Positions 28,745 to 38,149 of a stretch of DNA of 64,000 bases are shown here, one piece after another. The stretch covers positions 378,486-442,485 of the forward strand of contig CBDFKJ010000006.1 in NCBI GenBank assembly GCA_965248805.1, in the 5' to 3' direction. Every line of letters starts with the position of its first letter. The stretch's first letter is position 1. The DNA comes from CBDFKJ01 sp965248805. Its GTDB lineage: Bacteria; Pseudomonadota; Alphaproteobacteria; UBA6615. The notes under the pieces are model-generated. The model saw nothing but the letters and a program-made list of their open reading frames with translations, did not search any database and had not been told where the DNA came from. A program made the translations under genes and the position numbers.

Positions 28745-29377
28745 TTATGCCTCCCCGACCACAGTCAACGGCTCCATCGGCAGTTGCTGCTGGTCATCGG
28801 ACTCGCTCTCCGCGTAACGCGACTGCGCAATGGCACTCAGCGCCGGCCGGGCGTCGAGCAGTCCGGCGGCCTTCAAATCCTTGAGCCCCGGCAATTCGTC
28901 CAGGCTGGCAAGGCCGAAGTGGTCGGCGAAGGCGGCCGTGGTATGCCACGTCAGCGGCCGACCCGGCGTTTCGCGCCGGCGCCCCGGCTTGATCCACGCC
29001 GCCTCCAGCAGCACATCGAGCGTTCCCTTGCTGGCACTGACGCCGCGGATCTCCTCGATCTCTGCCCGCGTCACCGGCTGGTGGTAGGCGACGACCGCCA
29101 GGGTCTCCATCGCGGCGCGCGACAACTTGCGGGGCACCTCGCGTTCCAGGGTCAGCAACGACGCGAGATCGGGCGCCGTGCGCATGGCCCAGCCGTCGCC
29201 GACCTCGACCAAATGCACGCCGCGATGTGCGTAGTGCTCTGCCAGCTGGCGCACCAGTCCCGGCACATCGGTATCCTCGGGCAATCGCGCCGCCAAACTC
29301 GCCTCGGTAACCGGCGCGGAAGCGGCGAACAATATCGCCTCGATCAGGCGAAGGTGCTGTGTGTGATCTTCCATCAT
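28745..29377 (-). CDS. scpB: Segregation and condensation protein B
   Basis: Encodes 210 residues. ScpB is a winged-helix dimer that, with ScpA, regulates the SMC condensin ring. The start was placed at ATG 29377 (MMEDHTQHLRLIEAILFAAS) because it matches the family start and overlaps the scpA stop (ATGATG/TGA); a longer upstream frame is the wrong-frame shadow of scpA. Motifs: LIEAILFAASAPVTEASLAARL, RKLSRAAMETLAVVAYHQPVTRAEIEEIRGV and GRPLTWHTTAAFADHFGLASLDELPGL. Confidence 0.93.
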   Translation of the reverse strand: MMEDHTQHLRLIEAILFAASAPVTEASLAARLPEDTDVPGLVRQLAEHYAHRGVHLVEVGDGWAMRTAPDLASLLTLEREVPRKLSRAAMETLAVVAYHQPVTRAEIEEIRGVSASKGTLDVLLEAAWIKPGRRRETPGRPLTWHTTAAFADHFGLASLDELPGLKDLKAAGLLDARPALSAIAQSRYAESESDDQQQLPMEPLTVVGEA

Positions 29378-30204
29378 TCCGTCTGGCTTGTGGCTATTAC
29401 CGGCGTCGGCACCGGAGCCTGGGTGGTCTTGCGCACATAGATCGGCCCGAACTGCCGCCCCTGTTTCAGCTGAATGCCGCCGCCCTTGGCCAGTTCCAGG
29501 CTGGCGCCCAGCAGCGCCGCCGCCGCCGAGCGCCGCACCAAATCGTCGCTGTCCAGATCGTGCGGCAGGAAGCCCATCAACGCGGTCCATTCGCGCAGGC
29601 CGCCAAACATGGCGCGCAGTCGCCGCAACGCCTGATCGATGGAGTGAAGGCGCGACGGCGATATTGTCAACGGCGCCGGTTCTTCGTCGCGGTGCTGGAT
29701 GGCGCCATAGGCGGAGAGCAGCTCGAAGAGTTTTGCATCGTAGATCGGCCGCGTGCTGACGCGGACGCCTTCCGGCGCACCGCGGGCGAAGGTGTCGATG
29801 CCCAGACGCGGCCGGGCAAACAGGCGCGCCGACGCGTCGCGCATGACCTCCAGCCGGCGCAACTGGAACTGCAACGCGGCCGCCATTTCAGCCCCGCTCG
29901 GCTCCTCCTCATCGGATTCCTCGACCGGAAGCAGAAGGCGCGATTTCAAATAGGCAAGCCACGCCGCCATGACCAGATAGTCCGCAGCGAGATCGAGCCG
30001 ATGCTTGCGCGCCTGTTGTACGAATTCGAGATACTGCTCGGCCAGTTGAAGGATCGAAAGTTTGGTGAGATCGACCTTCTGCTCGCGCGCCAGCGCCAGC
30101 AGCAAGTCTATCGGGCCTTCGAAACCGTCGAGGCGCAGTATCAGCAACGACGCGCTTGGCCGTACCTCGCCGTCGGCGGCTTCAAATTCGTCGTCTGATT
30201 CCAT
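29374..30204 (-). CDS. scpA: Segregation and condensation protein A
   Basis: Encodes 276 residues. ScpA is the kleisin that links SMC heads and binds ScpB, helping chromosome compaction and segregation. The N-terminal signature LRLDGFEGPIDLLLALAREQKVDLTKLSI and ADYLVMAAWLAYLKSRLLLP are diagnostic, and the C-terminal winged helix includes LMGFLPHDLDSDDLVRRSAAAALLGASLELAKGGGIQL. It overlaps scpB by 4 bp. A site-2 protease gene ends 20 bp upstream. Confidence 0.95.
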   Translation of the reverse strand: MESDDEFEAADGEVRPSASLLILRLDGFEGPIDLLLALAREQKVDLTKLSILQLAEQYLEFVQQARKHRLDLAADYLVMAAWLAYLKSRLLLPVEESDEEEPSGAEMAAALQFQLRRLEVMRDASARLFARPRLGIDTFARGAPEGVRVSTRPIYDAKLFELLSAYGAIQHRDEEPAPLTISPSRLHSIDQALRRLRAMFGGLREWTALMGFLPHDLDSDDLVRRSAAAALLGASLELAKGGGIQLKQGRQFGPIYVRKTTQAPVPTPVIATSQTE

Positions 30205-30223
30205 CAGATCTCCGCGATTGTGT

Positions 30224-30910
30224 TCAGCCGAGTCCCATCACTTGCGAGATGGCCCGCATGATGAACTGTGCGGGCGTCCACACCAACCATTGAAAGATCC
30301 GCAGATCCATACCGAGTTGGCGGCCGATCCAGGGAAGGACGAATATGGCACCCAAGATGATCATGAATCCGTAGCGCTCAAGACGCGCGAGACGCATCGC
30401 CGGGCCGCGCGGCAGCAGTCCGACAGCAACCCTGCCGCCGTCCAAAGGCGGCACGGGCAACATATTAAAAACAGCCAGTATGACATTGATAACCATGGAA
30501 TTAATTAGATTCTGGCCGGCCCAGTCGGCGGCCATTTCCGGCAGGAGAGGGGTCACGTGCAGAGCCGCTGCCGACACGATTGCCAGCGCCAGATTGGTCG
30601 CGGGACCGGCGGCGGCGACCCATACCATGTCGCGGCGCGGGTGACGGAGGCGAGCGAAGTTCACCGGCACCGGCTTCGCCCAACCAAACAGAAACGGTGC
30701 ACGGGTCAGTACAAGCAGGGCGGGCAGGATCACAGTGCCGACGGCATCGACATGGCGCAGCGGATTGAATGTCACGCGTCCGGCCAGTGCCGCGGTGTCG
30801 TCGCCCAGCTTAAACGCCACCCATCCGTGTGCTGCCTCGTGCAGCGTAATCGCCAGCAGAACCGGCAATACCCAGACTGAGGCTAGAAACAAGACCTCGT
30901 TCGTGTCCAT
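30224..30910 (-). CDS. Site-2 protease family (M50) membrane peptidase
   Basis: Encodes 228 residues with about five membrane helices. The zinc site is ITLHEAAHGWVAFKLGDDTA (HExxH) and the third ligand lies in FNMLPVPPLDGGRVAVGLL (NxxPxxxLDGG), as in the short M50 group without PDZ domains. It would cleave substrates within the membrane; no substrate can be named. The first helix WVLPVLLAITLHEAAH and the start at 30910 agree with homologues. It sits between nagZ and scpA on the same strand. Confidence 0.88.
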   Translation of the reverse strand: MDTNEVLFLASVWVLPVLLAITLHEAAHGWVAFKLGDDTAALAGRVTFNPLRHVDAVGTVILPALLVLTRAPFLFGWAKPVPVNFARLRHPRRDMVWVAAAGPATNLALAIVSAAALHVTPLLPEMAADWAGQNLINSMVINVILAVFNMLPVPPLDGGRVAVGLLPRGPAMRLARLERYGFMIILGAIFVLPWIGRQLGMDLRIFQWLVWTPAQFIMRAISQVMGLG

Positions 30911-30922
30911 CGACGCTTCCTG

Positions 30923-31954
30923 TCACGCGTGATCGAGGCATCGTTGCAATCGATCAACGGCGGCGGCGCGATCGATTGCGTCGGGCGCGCCGCGCATGGC
31001 TTCCGCCCGCAGTAGTCGCTCACAGGCCGCATCCGTGAGCATCGGCGTCGACCCCGCCACCCGTTCCATCGCCGGCAACGCGCCGTCACAGTGCAGGACC
31101 GCATCGCAGCCCGCCGCCAGCGATGCCTCGGCACGATCACCGGCATCGCCGTGCATTGCCGCCATGCATATATCGTCACTGACCAGCAAGCCCGCAAATC
31201 CGATTTCGCCGCGAATGATCTCATCGATTACCGTCGGCGACTGCGTAGCGGGGTGTTTGTCGTCCAGCGCCGTGTAGCACACGTGCGCGGACATGCCCCA
31301 ACCCATCCCGGCCGCCATGGCGAAAGGCACGAAGTCACTGCGCACCAGTTCGGCGCGTCCGGCGGAGATCTCCGGTAGGCGGACGTGGCTGTCGACCGTG
31401 GGGCGGCCGTGACCGGGCATGTGCTTGATGACCGGCAGCACACCACCGGCCAACAGGCCCGCGCATGCGGCCAATCCCAGGGCGCCGACGATGTGCGGGT
31501 CGGCCGAGAACGCACGATCGCCAATGGCGCCCGTGGTTTCGGGCCGCGCGACATCCAGAACGGGGGCGCAGACAACGGAAATGCCAAGGGCGTGCAGTTC
31601 GTCGGCGATTAACCGGTAGCTCAAATACACGGCTTCCAGCGCCCGGCCGCGATCGCTGTTGGCCAACTCGCCGAATCGCGCCGCCGCCGGCGCCGCGCGC
31701 CAGTGCGGCGGTCCGAGGCGCGCCACGCGTCCGCCCTCCTGATCGATCAGGATCGGCGCATCTTCGCGGCCGACGCTTTCCCGCAAGTCCCCCACCAGCG
31801 TGCGTACCTGAGCGGGCGTGTCGCAGTTGCGCTTGAACAGAATGAACCCGAGCGGGTTGGCGTCTGCGAAAAACTCGCGTTCGTCGTTCGAGAGTTCCGT
31901 GCTCGCGCACCCGAACACCGCAGCCAACCGTGGCTTCGCACCCACGCCGCTCAT
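30923..31954 (-). CDS. nagZ: Beta-N-acetylhexosaminidase (muropeptide recycling)
   Basis: Encodes 343 residues, a GH3 family cytosolic enzyme that removes GlcNAc from anhydro-muropeptides. The signature KHMPGHGRPTVDSHVRLP contains the His of the catalytic Asp/His dyad; other family regions are FGCASTELSNDEREFFADANPLGFILFKRN, ILIDQEGGRVARLGPPHW, and the nucleophile region GFAGLLVSDDICMAAM. It follows the SPOR gene (24 bp) and precedes the M50 peptidase (13 bp), part of a long cell-envelope operon. Confidence 0.93.
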   Translation of the reverse strand: MSGVGAKPRLAAVFGCASTELSNDEREFFADANPLGFILFKRNCDTPAQVRTLVGDLRESVGREDAPILIDQEGGRVARLGPPHWRAAPAAARFGELANSDRGRALEAVYLSYRLIADELHALGISVVCAPVLDVARPETTGAIGDRAFSADPHIVGALGLAACAGLLAGGVLPVIKHMPGHGRPTVDSHVRLPEISAGRAELVRSDFVPFAMAAGMGWGMSAHVCYTALDDKHPATQSPTVIDEIIRGEIGFAGLLVSDDICMAAMHGDAGDRAEASLAAGCDAVLHCDGALPAMERVAGSTPMLTDAACERLLRAEAMRGAPDAIDRAAAVDRLQRCLDHA

Positions 31955-31977
31955 GTTCGATGAATGGTCGGCAAACG

Positions 31978-32883
31978 CTACGGCCTGACAACCAGACAGC
32001 CTTGGTCACGCGCCTGCAGCGTGGCGCACAACGCGCTGGCGGCAGCCTGGTCGGGGAGTGGACCCACCTGCAGACGATAAAATGTGCCACGGCCCGGAAT
32101 GTCGGCTGCGCGATAGTCGGCCTCCAACGTTCCCAAAACGGCGCCGTGGGCACGGCGAATATCCGTCCAGGCGCGTTCGGCCGCCTCGCGTGAGCCCAAC
32201 GACGCCACCTGCACGCGCCACGCTCGAGCCGGCGGGATCGCGGCGACCTGCGGCGCGTCGCCCGGCCCTGCCGCCGGTTCCGCCTGCGGTCGTTGCAGGT
32301 TCTCCAGCACGCGCTGGATGTCCGCGCCCTCCCCTGGCGGCAATGCCGGCTTGGGAGACGGGCTCGGGGCCGCGGCGACCTCGGCCGGCGCCGGGATCTC
32401 TGCCGCTACGTCGGCGGCGGGAACCGGCTCGGCTTGCGCAATCGGCGGTGAGATCGACAGTTCTCCGGGCACGGCTGGCGCCGGCGGCGCCGGGGCGGGC
32501 TCGGCCGTCAAGGGTTCGGCCGGGCGTTCCGCCAACGGCGCCGGACGCGGCAGCGGCGTCTCCGGCGGCGGCAGCAGGCGCTCAACTTCCGGCGGCTCCG
32601 CGTTGATCCCCACTGGGTTGTAGACATAGATGCCCTCGTGCGGCGCGACGTCGCCGCCCGGCTGTTCGGGCGCACGCTTGGTGGCGACGGTGTCGGCGCG
32701 AATGTGGGGTGCGACGGCGTCGGCGCCGCTCTTCACGCCACGGTCGTAGGCATACCATACGATCGCGGAAAAGCCGGCGAGCACGACAAGCGCGGCCGCC
32801 GGCGCGGCGTAGCGCCTTAGCGCGGACCGCGAGTCATCGTCGCCCAAATAGACGTCGCGGCGTGCACCTCGCCCGCGTCTCAC
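31978..32883 (-). CDS. SPOR domain protein, single membrane pass
   Basis: Encodes 301 residues. A basic cytoplasmic head (MRRGRGARRDVYLGDD) precedes one membrane helix (AAALVVLAGFSAIVWYAYD), a long Pro/Ala/Glu linker of about 170 residues, and a C-terminal SPOR domain (RAWRVQVASLGSREAAERAW, then FYRLQVGPLPDQAAASALC). SPOR domains bind denuded glycan strands at the septum, so a division or wall-remodelling role is likely. It overlaps argS by 4 bp and precedes nagZ, a conserved alphaproteobacterial order. Confidence 0.9.
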   Translation of the reverse strand: MRRGRGARRDVYLGDDDSRSALRRYAAPAAALVVLAGFSAIVWYAYDRGVKSGADAVAPHIRADTVATKRAPEQPGGDVAPHEGIYVYNPVGINAEPPEVERLLPPPETPLPRPAPLAERPAEPLTAEPAPAPPAPAVPGELSISPPIAQAEPVPAADVAAEIPAPAEVAAAPSPSPKPALPPGEGADIQRVLENLQRPQAEPAAGPGDAPQVAAIPPARAWRVQVASLGSREAAERAWTDIRRAHGAVLGTLEADYRAADIPGRGTFYRLQVGPLPDQAAASALCATLQARDQGCLVVRP

Positions 32884-34625
32884 TCCCGCATCTCCTCCAC
32901 CGGTTCGACGCCAATAACCGCAAGTCCCGATCCGATCACCGTCGCCACCGCCTGCACCATGGCCAGCCGCGCGCAGGTCAGGTCTCGACCGTCATCGATC
33001 AGGAAACGCAAACGCGCGTCGCTCATGCCCTTGTTCCAGATCGCGTGAAACGCCGCTGCTACCTCCCCGAGATAGTACGCAATACGATGCGGCTCGTGCG
33101 CCTGCGCAGCACCCTCGACAATCCGGGGCCACGACGCCAGCAACCTAATCAGTGCCAACTCATCCGAGTCGGTCAAGCGATCTAGATCGGCCTCGGCCAA
33201 TGATAACGCCGACAACTCTTGCGCAGTGAAGTTCTCGCCAGCGTGGCGCAGCACCGAGCGGCACCGGGCATGGGCATATTGAACATAGAATACCGGGTTG
33301 TCGCGGGTCTTCTCTTGCACCGCGGCTAAATCGAAATCGAGCGGTGCGTCGTTGCGCCGGGTCAACATTATGAAACGCACAACGTCCTTGCCGACACGGT
33401 CGACCAGATCACTGAGCGTTACATAAGTGCCGGCGCGCTTGGACATCTTCGCCGGCGTGCCGCCTTGGAGCAGGCGAACGAGTTGGCAGATCTTGATGTC
33501 CAGCGCGGCTTGGCCATCGGTCAGCGCAGTGACTCCGGCCTGCATGCGCTTGACATAGCCGGCATGGTCGGCACCCCAGACGTTGATCATGGTGCTAAAG
33601 CCACGCCGCCATTTGTCCCAGTGATAGGCCAGGTCGGCGGAGAAATAGGTCCAGCTACCGTCGGACTTCTTGAGTGGTCGGTCGACATCATCGCTGAACC
33701 GCGTGGCACGAAACAGGAGCTGCGGGCGTGGCTCCCAATCCTCGGGTGGCGGTTTTCCTTTCGGCGGCTCAAGGGTGCCAGTGTAAATCAGGTCTTTCTT
33801 TTCCAGACAATCGATCGCCCCCTGAACCCGGTTATCCTGATGCAGCGAACGTTCATGTACGAACGTGTCATGCCGGACGCCGAGCGCGGCGAGATCGGCG
33901 CGTATCAACTCCATCATCCGGTCCCGCCCCAAGTTTGCGCACACTTCCATCCATTCCGCTTCGGGGGCCTTCAGCCACTTGCCACCGTCTTTCTCCGCAA
34001 GCTCTGCACCAATCGGGATCAGGTAGTCGCCGGGGTACAAATCGGGACCCATGGAGCCGACGGCCTCGCCTAGGGCCTCGCGGTGTCGGTGGTAGACCGA
34101 GCGCGCGAGGTTTTCGACCTGCTGGCCTGCGTCGTTGACGTAGAACTCACGCGTCACGCGATAGCCGGCCCTGCCAAGCAGCGACGCGAGCGCGTCGCCG
34201 ACAACGGCTCCACGGGCGTGGCCAACGTGCAGCGGTCCGGTCGGGTTGGCCGACACATACTCGACGTTGATCGGCTCACCGCCGCCCAGGTCGGAGTCGC
34301 CATACGCGGTCCCGGCCAGCAGGATTTCGCGCAGCCGCGCGCGCCAGAAAGCGGGCGTCAATCGCAGATTAACGAACCCGGGCCCCGCCACCTCGGCGGT
34401 TACGATGTCGTCACGCGCGAGTAACGCATCCGCCAGCCTCTGGCCCAGATCGCGCGGTCGCTCGCCCAGCTTCTTCGCCAGCACCAGCGCTATATTGGTC
34501 GCCAGATCGCCATGTTGGGGGTCGCGCGGCGGCTCGACCACGAACGATGCATCGGCCACGGCGGCGGCGTCCCACGACACGGCGATGTCGCGGATGATCG
34601 TCTGAAACTGCGTGAAAACATTCAT
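32880..34625 (-). CDS. argS: Arginine-tRNA ligase
   Basis: Encodes 581 residues; the start at 34625 (MNVFTQFQTIIRDIAV) was chosen over an upstream in-frame ATG at 34673 because family members begin this way. Class I enzyme with the HIGH-type motif GPLHVGHARGAVVGDALASLL, KMSKS-type motif PAKMSKRAGTYVTLSDLV, the N-terminal Add1 domain, NVWGADHAGYVKRMQAGV, and a C-terminal anticodon-binding DALR domain (HEPHRIAYYLGEVAAAFHAI). First gene of the - strand run leading to nagZ and scpAB. Confidence 0.96.
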   Translation of the reverse strand: MNVFTQFQTIIRDIAVSWDAAAVADASFVVEPPRDPQHGDLATNIALVLAKKLGERPRDLGQRLADALLARDDIVTAEVAGPGFVNLRLTPAFWRARLREILLAGTAYGDSDLGGGEPINVEYVSANPTGPLHVGHARGAVVGDALASLLGRAGYRVTREFYVNDAGQQVENLARSVYHRHREALGEAVGSMGPDLYPGDYLIPIGAELAEKDGGKWLKAPEAEWMEVCANLGRDRMMELIRADLAALGVRHDTFVHERSLHQDNRVQGAIDCLEKKDLIYTGTLEPPKGKPPPEDWEPRPQLLFRATRFSDDVDRPLKKSDGSWTYFSADLAYHWDKWRRGFSTMINVWGADHAGYVKRMQAGVTALTDGQAALDIKICQLVRLLQGGTPAKMSKRAGTYVTLSDLVDRVGKDVVRFIMLTRRNDAPLDFDLAAVQEKTRDNPVFYVQYAHARCRSVLRHAGENFTAQELSALSLAEADLDRLTDSDELALIRLLASWPRIVEGAAQAHEPHRIAYYLGEVAAAFHAIWNKGMSDARLRFLIDDGRDLTCARLAMVQAVATVIGSGLAVIGVEPVEEMRE

Positions 34626-34752
34626 ATATGCCGGCCCCGACCCACGCCCCTGGGCCGTCAACGCCCCTATCAACCGTATTTAGACATTGCAATGGTAATT
34701 TGACATCAGGCCCGCCGCACCTACATACCGACGGGCAAGCGCGGATGGGATC

Positions 34753-35142
34753 ATGACTGAACAAACCACCTTCGATCCGTCAAAAACGGGTGCGCTTCCG
34801 CAAGGACCGGCGCCCGCCGGCCTGAGCATCACCGCCGGCGCCGCACGGCGGATCGTTACATTGGCCGCCGAGGCGCGCGCCCAACCGACAATACTGCGCG
34901 TCATCGTTTCCGGCGGCGGCTGCTCCGGTTTTCAGTACGGTTTCGAGCTGGCAGACAAGACCGCCGAAGACGACACCGTGTTCGAGCGCGACGGCGCCCG
35001 CGTGGTGGTCGACGCCTGCTCGCTTGAACTCCTAGCCGGCTGCGAGATCGATTGGATCGAAAATCTCGCCGGCGCATCTTTTCAGATCAGCAATCCCAAC
35101 GCCGCCTCGTCGTGCGGCTGCGGCGCCTCCTTCTCCATCTAG
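34753..35142 (+). CDS. erpA: A-type iron-sulfur cluster carrier (ErpA/IscA-like)
   Basis: Encodes 129 residues. A-type carriers hold and pass Fe-S clusters to apo-enzymes. The three cluster Cys are present: VSGGGCSGFQYGFEL and the C-terminal SSCGCGASFSI. The N-terminal leader TEQTTFDPSKTGALPQ is about 20 residues longer than in E. coli ErpA. The gene is divergent from argS and precedes xthA by 37 bp. ErpA versus IscA cannot be separated with certainty by eye; the absence of isc or suf genes nearby favours ErpA. Confidence 0.88.
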   Translation: MTEQTTFDPSKTGALPQGPAPAGLSITAGAARRIVTLAAEARAQPTILRVIVSGGGCSGFQYGFELADKTAEDDTVFERDGARVVVDACSLELLAGCEIDWIENLAGASFQISNPNAASSCGCGASFSI

Positions 35143-35179
35143 CACGCGGCGTATCGCACGCCCCCCAGGTCGGCTACCC

Positions 35180-35974
35180 GTGAAGATCGCGACCTGGAAC
35201 GTGAATTCCATCAAGGCGCGGATCGACAACGTCGTCGACTGGCTCGACACTGCGGGACCCGACGTCCTGCTGATGCAAGAAATCAAGGTCGTCGACGACG
35301 CGTTTCCGGCGCAGCCGTTCGAGGAACGTGGTTACAATCTCGCCGTGCACGGTCAGCGCACCTATAACGGCGTGGCGATCGCGTCGAAGCACCCGCTCTC
35401 CGACGTCCGCTTCGGCCTACCGGGCAACGACTCAGACGAACAGGCGCGCTACGTCGAGGCTTGGGTCGAGGCCGGCGGCAACGGTGCGCGCCTCGCCTCG
35501 ATCTACCTGCCCAACGGCAATCCGGTCGACACCGAGAAATTCACCTACAAGCTCGCCTGGATGGACCGACTGATCGCCCACGCGCGCGCATTGCTGCCGG
35601 CGGAGGAACCGATCGTCCTCGGCGGCGACTACAATGTGATCCCCGCCGAGGTGGATTGCTACGACCCCGCCGCTTGGGCCGACGACGCGTTGGCGCGACC
35701 GGAATCGCGCGCGCGCTTCCGCACGTTACTCAATCTGGGCTACACCGAGGCGTGGCGGACGCTGCACGACGAGCCGCACATGTACAGCTTCTGGGACTAC
35801 CAGGGGCGCGCCTGGCAAGGCGATCGCGGCGTCCGTATCGACCACCTGCTGCTGTCGCCGCAGGCCACCGACCGCCTCCACCAATGTGAGATCGACCGCG
35901 GCCCGCGCGGCAAGGACCACGCCTCCGACCACACGCCGGTGTGGTGCGAGTTGGGTTCGGAAACTCTTAGGTGA
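35180..35974 (+). CDS. xthA: Exodeoxyribonuclease III
   Basis: Encodes 264 residues from a GTG at 35180. It is an EEP-family AP endonuclease/3' exonuclease for base excision repair. Motifs: KIATWNVNSIKARIDNVVDWL, VLLMQEIKVVDDAFP (metal-binding Glu), VYLPNG-type IYLPNGNPVDTEKFTYKLAW, VLGGDYNVIPAEVDCYDP, MYSFWDYQGRAWQGDRGVRIDHLLLS and the terminal DHASDHTPVWCEL with the catalytic Asp-His. No strong terminator was recognised before the convergent VOC gene. Confidence 0.95.
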   Translation: MKIATWNVNSIKARIDNVVDWLDTAGPDVLLMQEIKVVDDAFPAQPFEERGYNLAVHGQRTYNGVAIASKHPLSDVRFGLPGNDSDEQARYVEAWVEAGGNGARLASIYLPNGNPVDTEKFTYKLAWMDRLIAHARALLPAEEPIVLGGDYNVIPAEVDCYDPAAWADDALARPESRARFRTLLNLGYTEAWRTLHDEPHMYSFWDYQGRAWQGDRGVRIDHLLLSPQATDRLHQCEIDRGPRGKDHASDHTPVWCELGSETLR

Positions 35975-36091
35975 CGTCCCCTAACGGATAGAACCCGCGC
36001 AGCGCAGGTTTGCGCCCATCGAGCGTCACGGCGGATGTTGACTCGACGTTTGTCGTGAGGCCGCCGAGCTACGGTCAGTGGCCGGGGCGAC

Positions 36092-36469
36092 TCAGGTTGA
36101 GGCCGGCGTCATCCAGCCGATGACTGCGCCTCCCGGCTCCCGCACGACCGCAATACGGCCGATGTTGGGGACATCGAAAGGTTCGCGCACGACCTCGGCA
36201 CCGGCGGCTTTCGCCTTCTCCAGCCGGCGGTCGACGTCGTCGACCGCCAGATACGACATCCAGTTCTCCGGCACGCCGTCGAACGCCGGGCCACTCATGG
36301 GGAAAATGCCAACGGCCGGCGCATCCTCGACTTTGGCGACCCAGTAAGTGCCGCTCTCCATCGGCATCGCATCGAAAGTCCAGCCGATGGCATCGCCATA
36401 AAACTTCTTGGCCTTCTCGGCATCGCGCGTCATCAGCTCGTTCCAGTAGAATTTTCCGTGCGACCACAT
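36092..36469 (-). CDS. VOC (glyoxalase/bleomycin resistance fold) family protein
   Basis: Encodes 125 residues. The start at 36469 (MWSHGKFYWNELMTRD) is supported by the ribosome binding site GGGAGGAACACC directly upstream. It has a single VOC unit pair: FYWNELMTRDAEKAKKFYGDAIGW, then AVGIFPMSGPAFDGVPENWMSYLAVDDVDRRLEKAKAAGAEV split over the second half, ending PGGAVIGWMT. Similar to the hydroxylase/PhnB-like VOC group of unknown substrate. It stands alone between xthA and the M81 gene. Confidence 0.85.
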   Translation of the reverse strand: MWSHGKFYWNELMTRDAEKAKKFYGDAIGWTFDAMPMESGTYWVAKVEDAPAVGIFPMSGPAFDGVPENWMSYLAVDDVDRRLEKAKAAGAEVVREPFDVPNIGRIAVVREPGGAVIGWMTPAST

Positions 36470-36594
36470 GGTGTTCCTCCCAGATTTTCGATCCGTTCCG
36501 ACGGCGGCGATACTGTCAGCCCGGCGTCGGGGCGGCAAGCGTTCGATGGTTGTTACGCAGGCCGCGGATCTGCCCTGGCGAACCCTCCGTCCAC

Positions 36595-38130
36595 CTACCG
36601 TCCGGAGGGCGACCCCTTCCCCGCGGACACGTTCCCGAGAGGGCTGAGCCGCACGCCGGGGCGCAGGTTGCGGAACGGCAGTTTCGACGGGTCGGCGCTG
36701 ACCGGGCCCGGTGACTCGACGACCAGGATGTCCTCGGCGATGGGTGCGAAGTCGGCGCGAAAATGCACCGAGCTTTTCAGCGCCAGGATCTTCTGTTCTG
36801 CCGGTTCGATGCCGACATGGCGCAGGATGGCCTGATCGCCGGCTTGCAATTTCTTCGACGCCACGATCACACGCACGCCCTGGGCGCCCGCCTTGATACG
36901 TAGCAGTGCCATCGGCCCGAGGTCGATGCGGCTACCGCCCCACATCGGGCCGGTGCCGACGAACCGGCCATCGCCCAAACGCTCGACCTCGACGGTGGCG
37001 ACCAGCGGTTCGTGGCCCGCCATCCCCGACCAGGCGCCGAGCGGCAGCGTCAGCTCGGCGCCGACGCCGGCGCGATGTGAGGCTTGGGCGGCGTCGACGT
37101 CCGTCAGCGTCGCCACCACGGCGCCCTGCGCATCGGCGCCGACCAGCGCGCGCAACAGACCGACCGTGTCGCCGTTGCTGCCGCCGCCGGGATTGTCCTG
37201 GGCGTCGGCAAGCAGGAACGGTCGACCGGCGGTCGCCGCGCGCCACGCCACATGGGCGATGGCATCGTCCTCGCCCCACAGGCGGCCGGCGAACTCGCCC
37301 TCCCGTGCGGACACCGAAGTGGCGAGCCTGGCCACGGCCGACTCGACGGCCGCCGCATCGGTGCCATAGGCGAACACCGCGCCGCCGGCGTCGTGGATGT
37401 CGGCAAGCGGAAATCCTTGCGCGAATGCCAGTGACAAGAGGCGTCGATCGCCTGCCTGATCGTTGAGCTGGGCGTAGAGCGACAGTGCCGGCTCGATGAG
37501 CGTGCACTGCCAGTTGAGGCCCGTGAGAAACGGCAGCTGCAGCCACGCCCGCGCCGTCGTTGCTTCGCCCGCCAGGATACGGTCGAGCGCCTCGGCGACG
37601 CGTCCGCCGGTCGCGGCCATATCGACATGCGGATAGGCGCGGTAGGCATCCAACAGATCGGCGGTGTTGATCATCTCGCGGCTGACATTGGCGTGCAGGT
37701 CGAGCGATGCGACCAGCGGCACATCGTCGCCGATGACCGTGCGCACGCGGCGCAGGATCTCGCCCTCCCCGTCCTCGAGCGACCGGGTGACCATCGCCCC
37801 GTGCAAATCGAGATAGACGGCATCCACCCGGCCGGCCGCCAGCAACTCCATCAGCAGCAACGAGGTGACACGCTCGAACGCGTCGATGGTGACGTGCGCC
37901 GACGGCGGTGCCGTGCACCAGACCAGCGGGACGATTTGGTGGCCCAACGCCTCGGCGGCGGCGATGAAACCCGATACGGGAAGGTTGGCGCCGGCGACCG
38001 CCCCGGGCAAGGCCGGACCCTGGCTCAGACCCGGCCAGCCATCTGCCTGCACGAAGGCGTCATAGGTCGCCGGCGATGGCGCGAATGTGTTGGTCTCGTG
38101 TTGAAAGCCGCCGACGGCGATGCGCGCCAT
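36595..38130 (-). CDS. M81 family metallopeptidase (MlrC-like)
   Basis: Encodes 511 residues. The N terminus RIAVGGFQHETNTFAP, LDLHGAMVTRSLEDGEGE, VASLDLHANVSREM and AYRAYPHVDMAATGGRVAEAL are the MlrC (microcystinase C) family metal-site regions, and LADAQDNPGGGSNGDTVGLLRAL lies in the central domain, followed by the MlrC C-terminal domain. Family members other than MlrC act on unknown small peptides or amides, so microcystin degradation should not be inferred. It follows ilvD by 19 bp on the same strand and may be cotranscribed. Confidence 0.85.
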   Translation of the reverse strand: MARIAVGGFQHETNTFAPSPATYDAFVQADGWPGLSQGPALPGAVAGANLPVSGFIAAAEALGHQIVPLVWCTAPPSAHVTIDAFERVTSLLLMELLAAGRVDAVYLDLHGAMVTRSLEDGEGEILRRVRTVIGDDVPLVASLDLHANVSREMINTADLLDAYRAYPHVDMAATGGRVAEALDRILAGEATTARAWLQLPFLTGLNWQCTLIEPALSLYAQLNDQAGDRRLLSLAFAQGFPLADIHDAGGAVFAYGTDAAAVESAVARLATSVSAREGEFAGRLWGEDDAIAHVAWRAATAGRPFLLADAQDNPGGGSNGDTVGLLRALVGADAQGAVVATLTDVDAAQASHRAGVGAELTLPLGAWSGMAGHEPLVATVEVERLGDGRFVGTGPMWGGSRIDLGPMALLRIKAGAQGVRVIVASKKLQAGDQAILRHVGIEPAEQKILALKSSVHFRADFAPIAEDILVVESPGPVSADPSKLPFRNLRPGVRLSPLGNVSAGKGSPSGR

Positions 38131-38149
38131 TCCAGTCTCTCACCTGCGC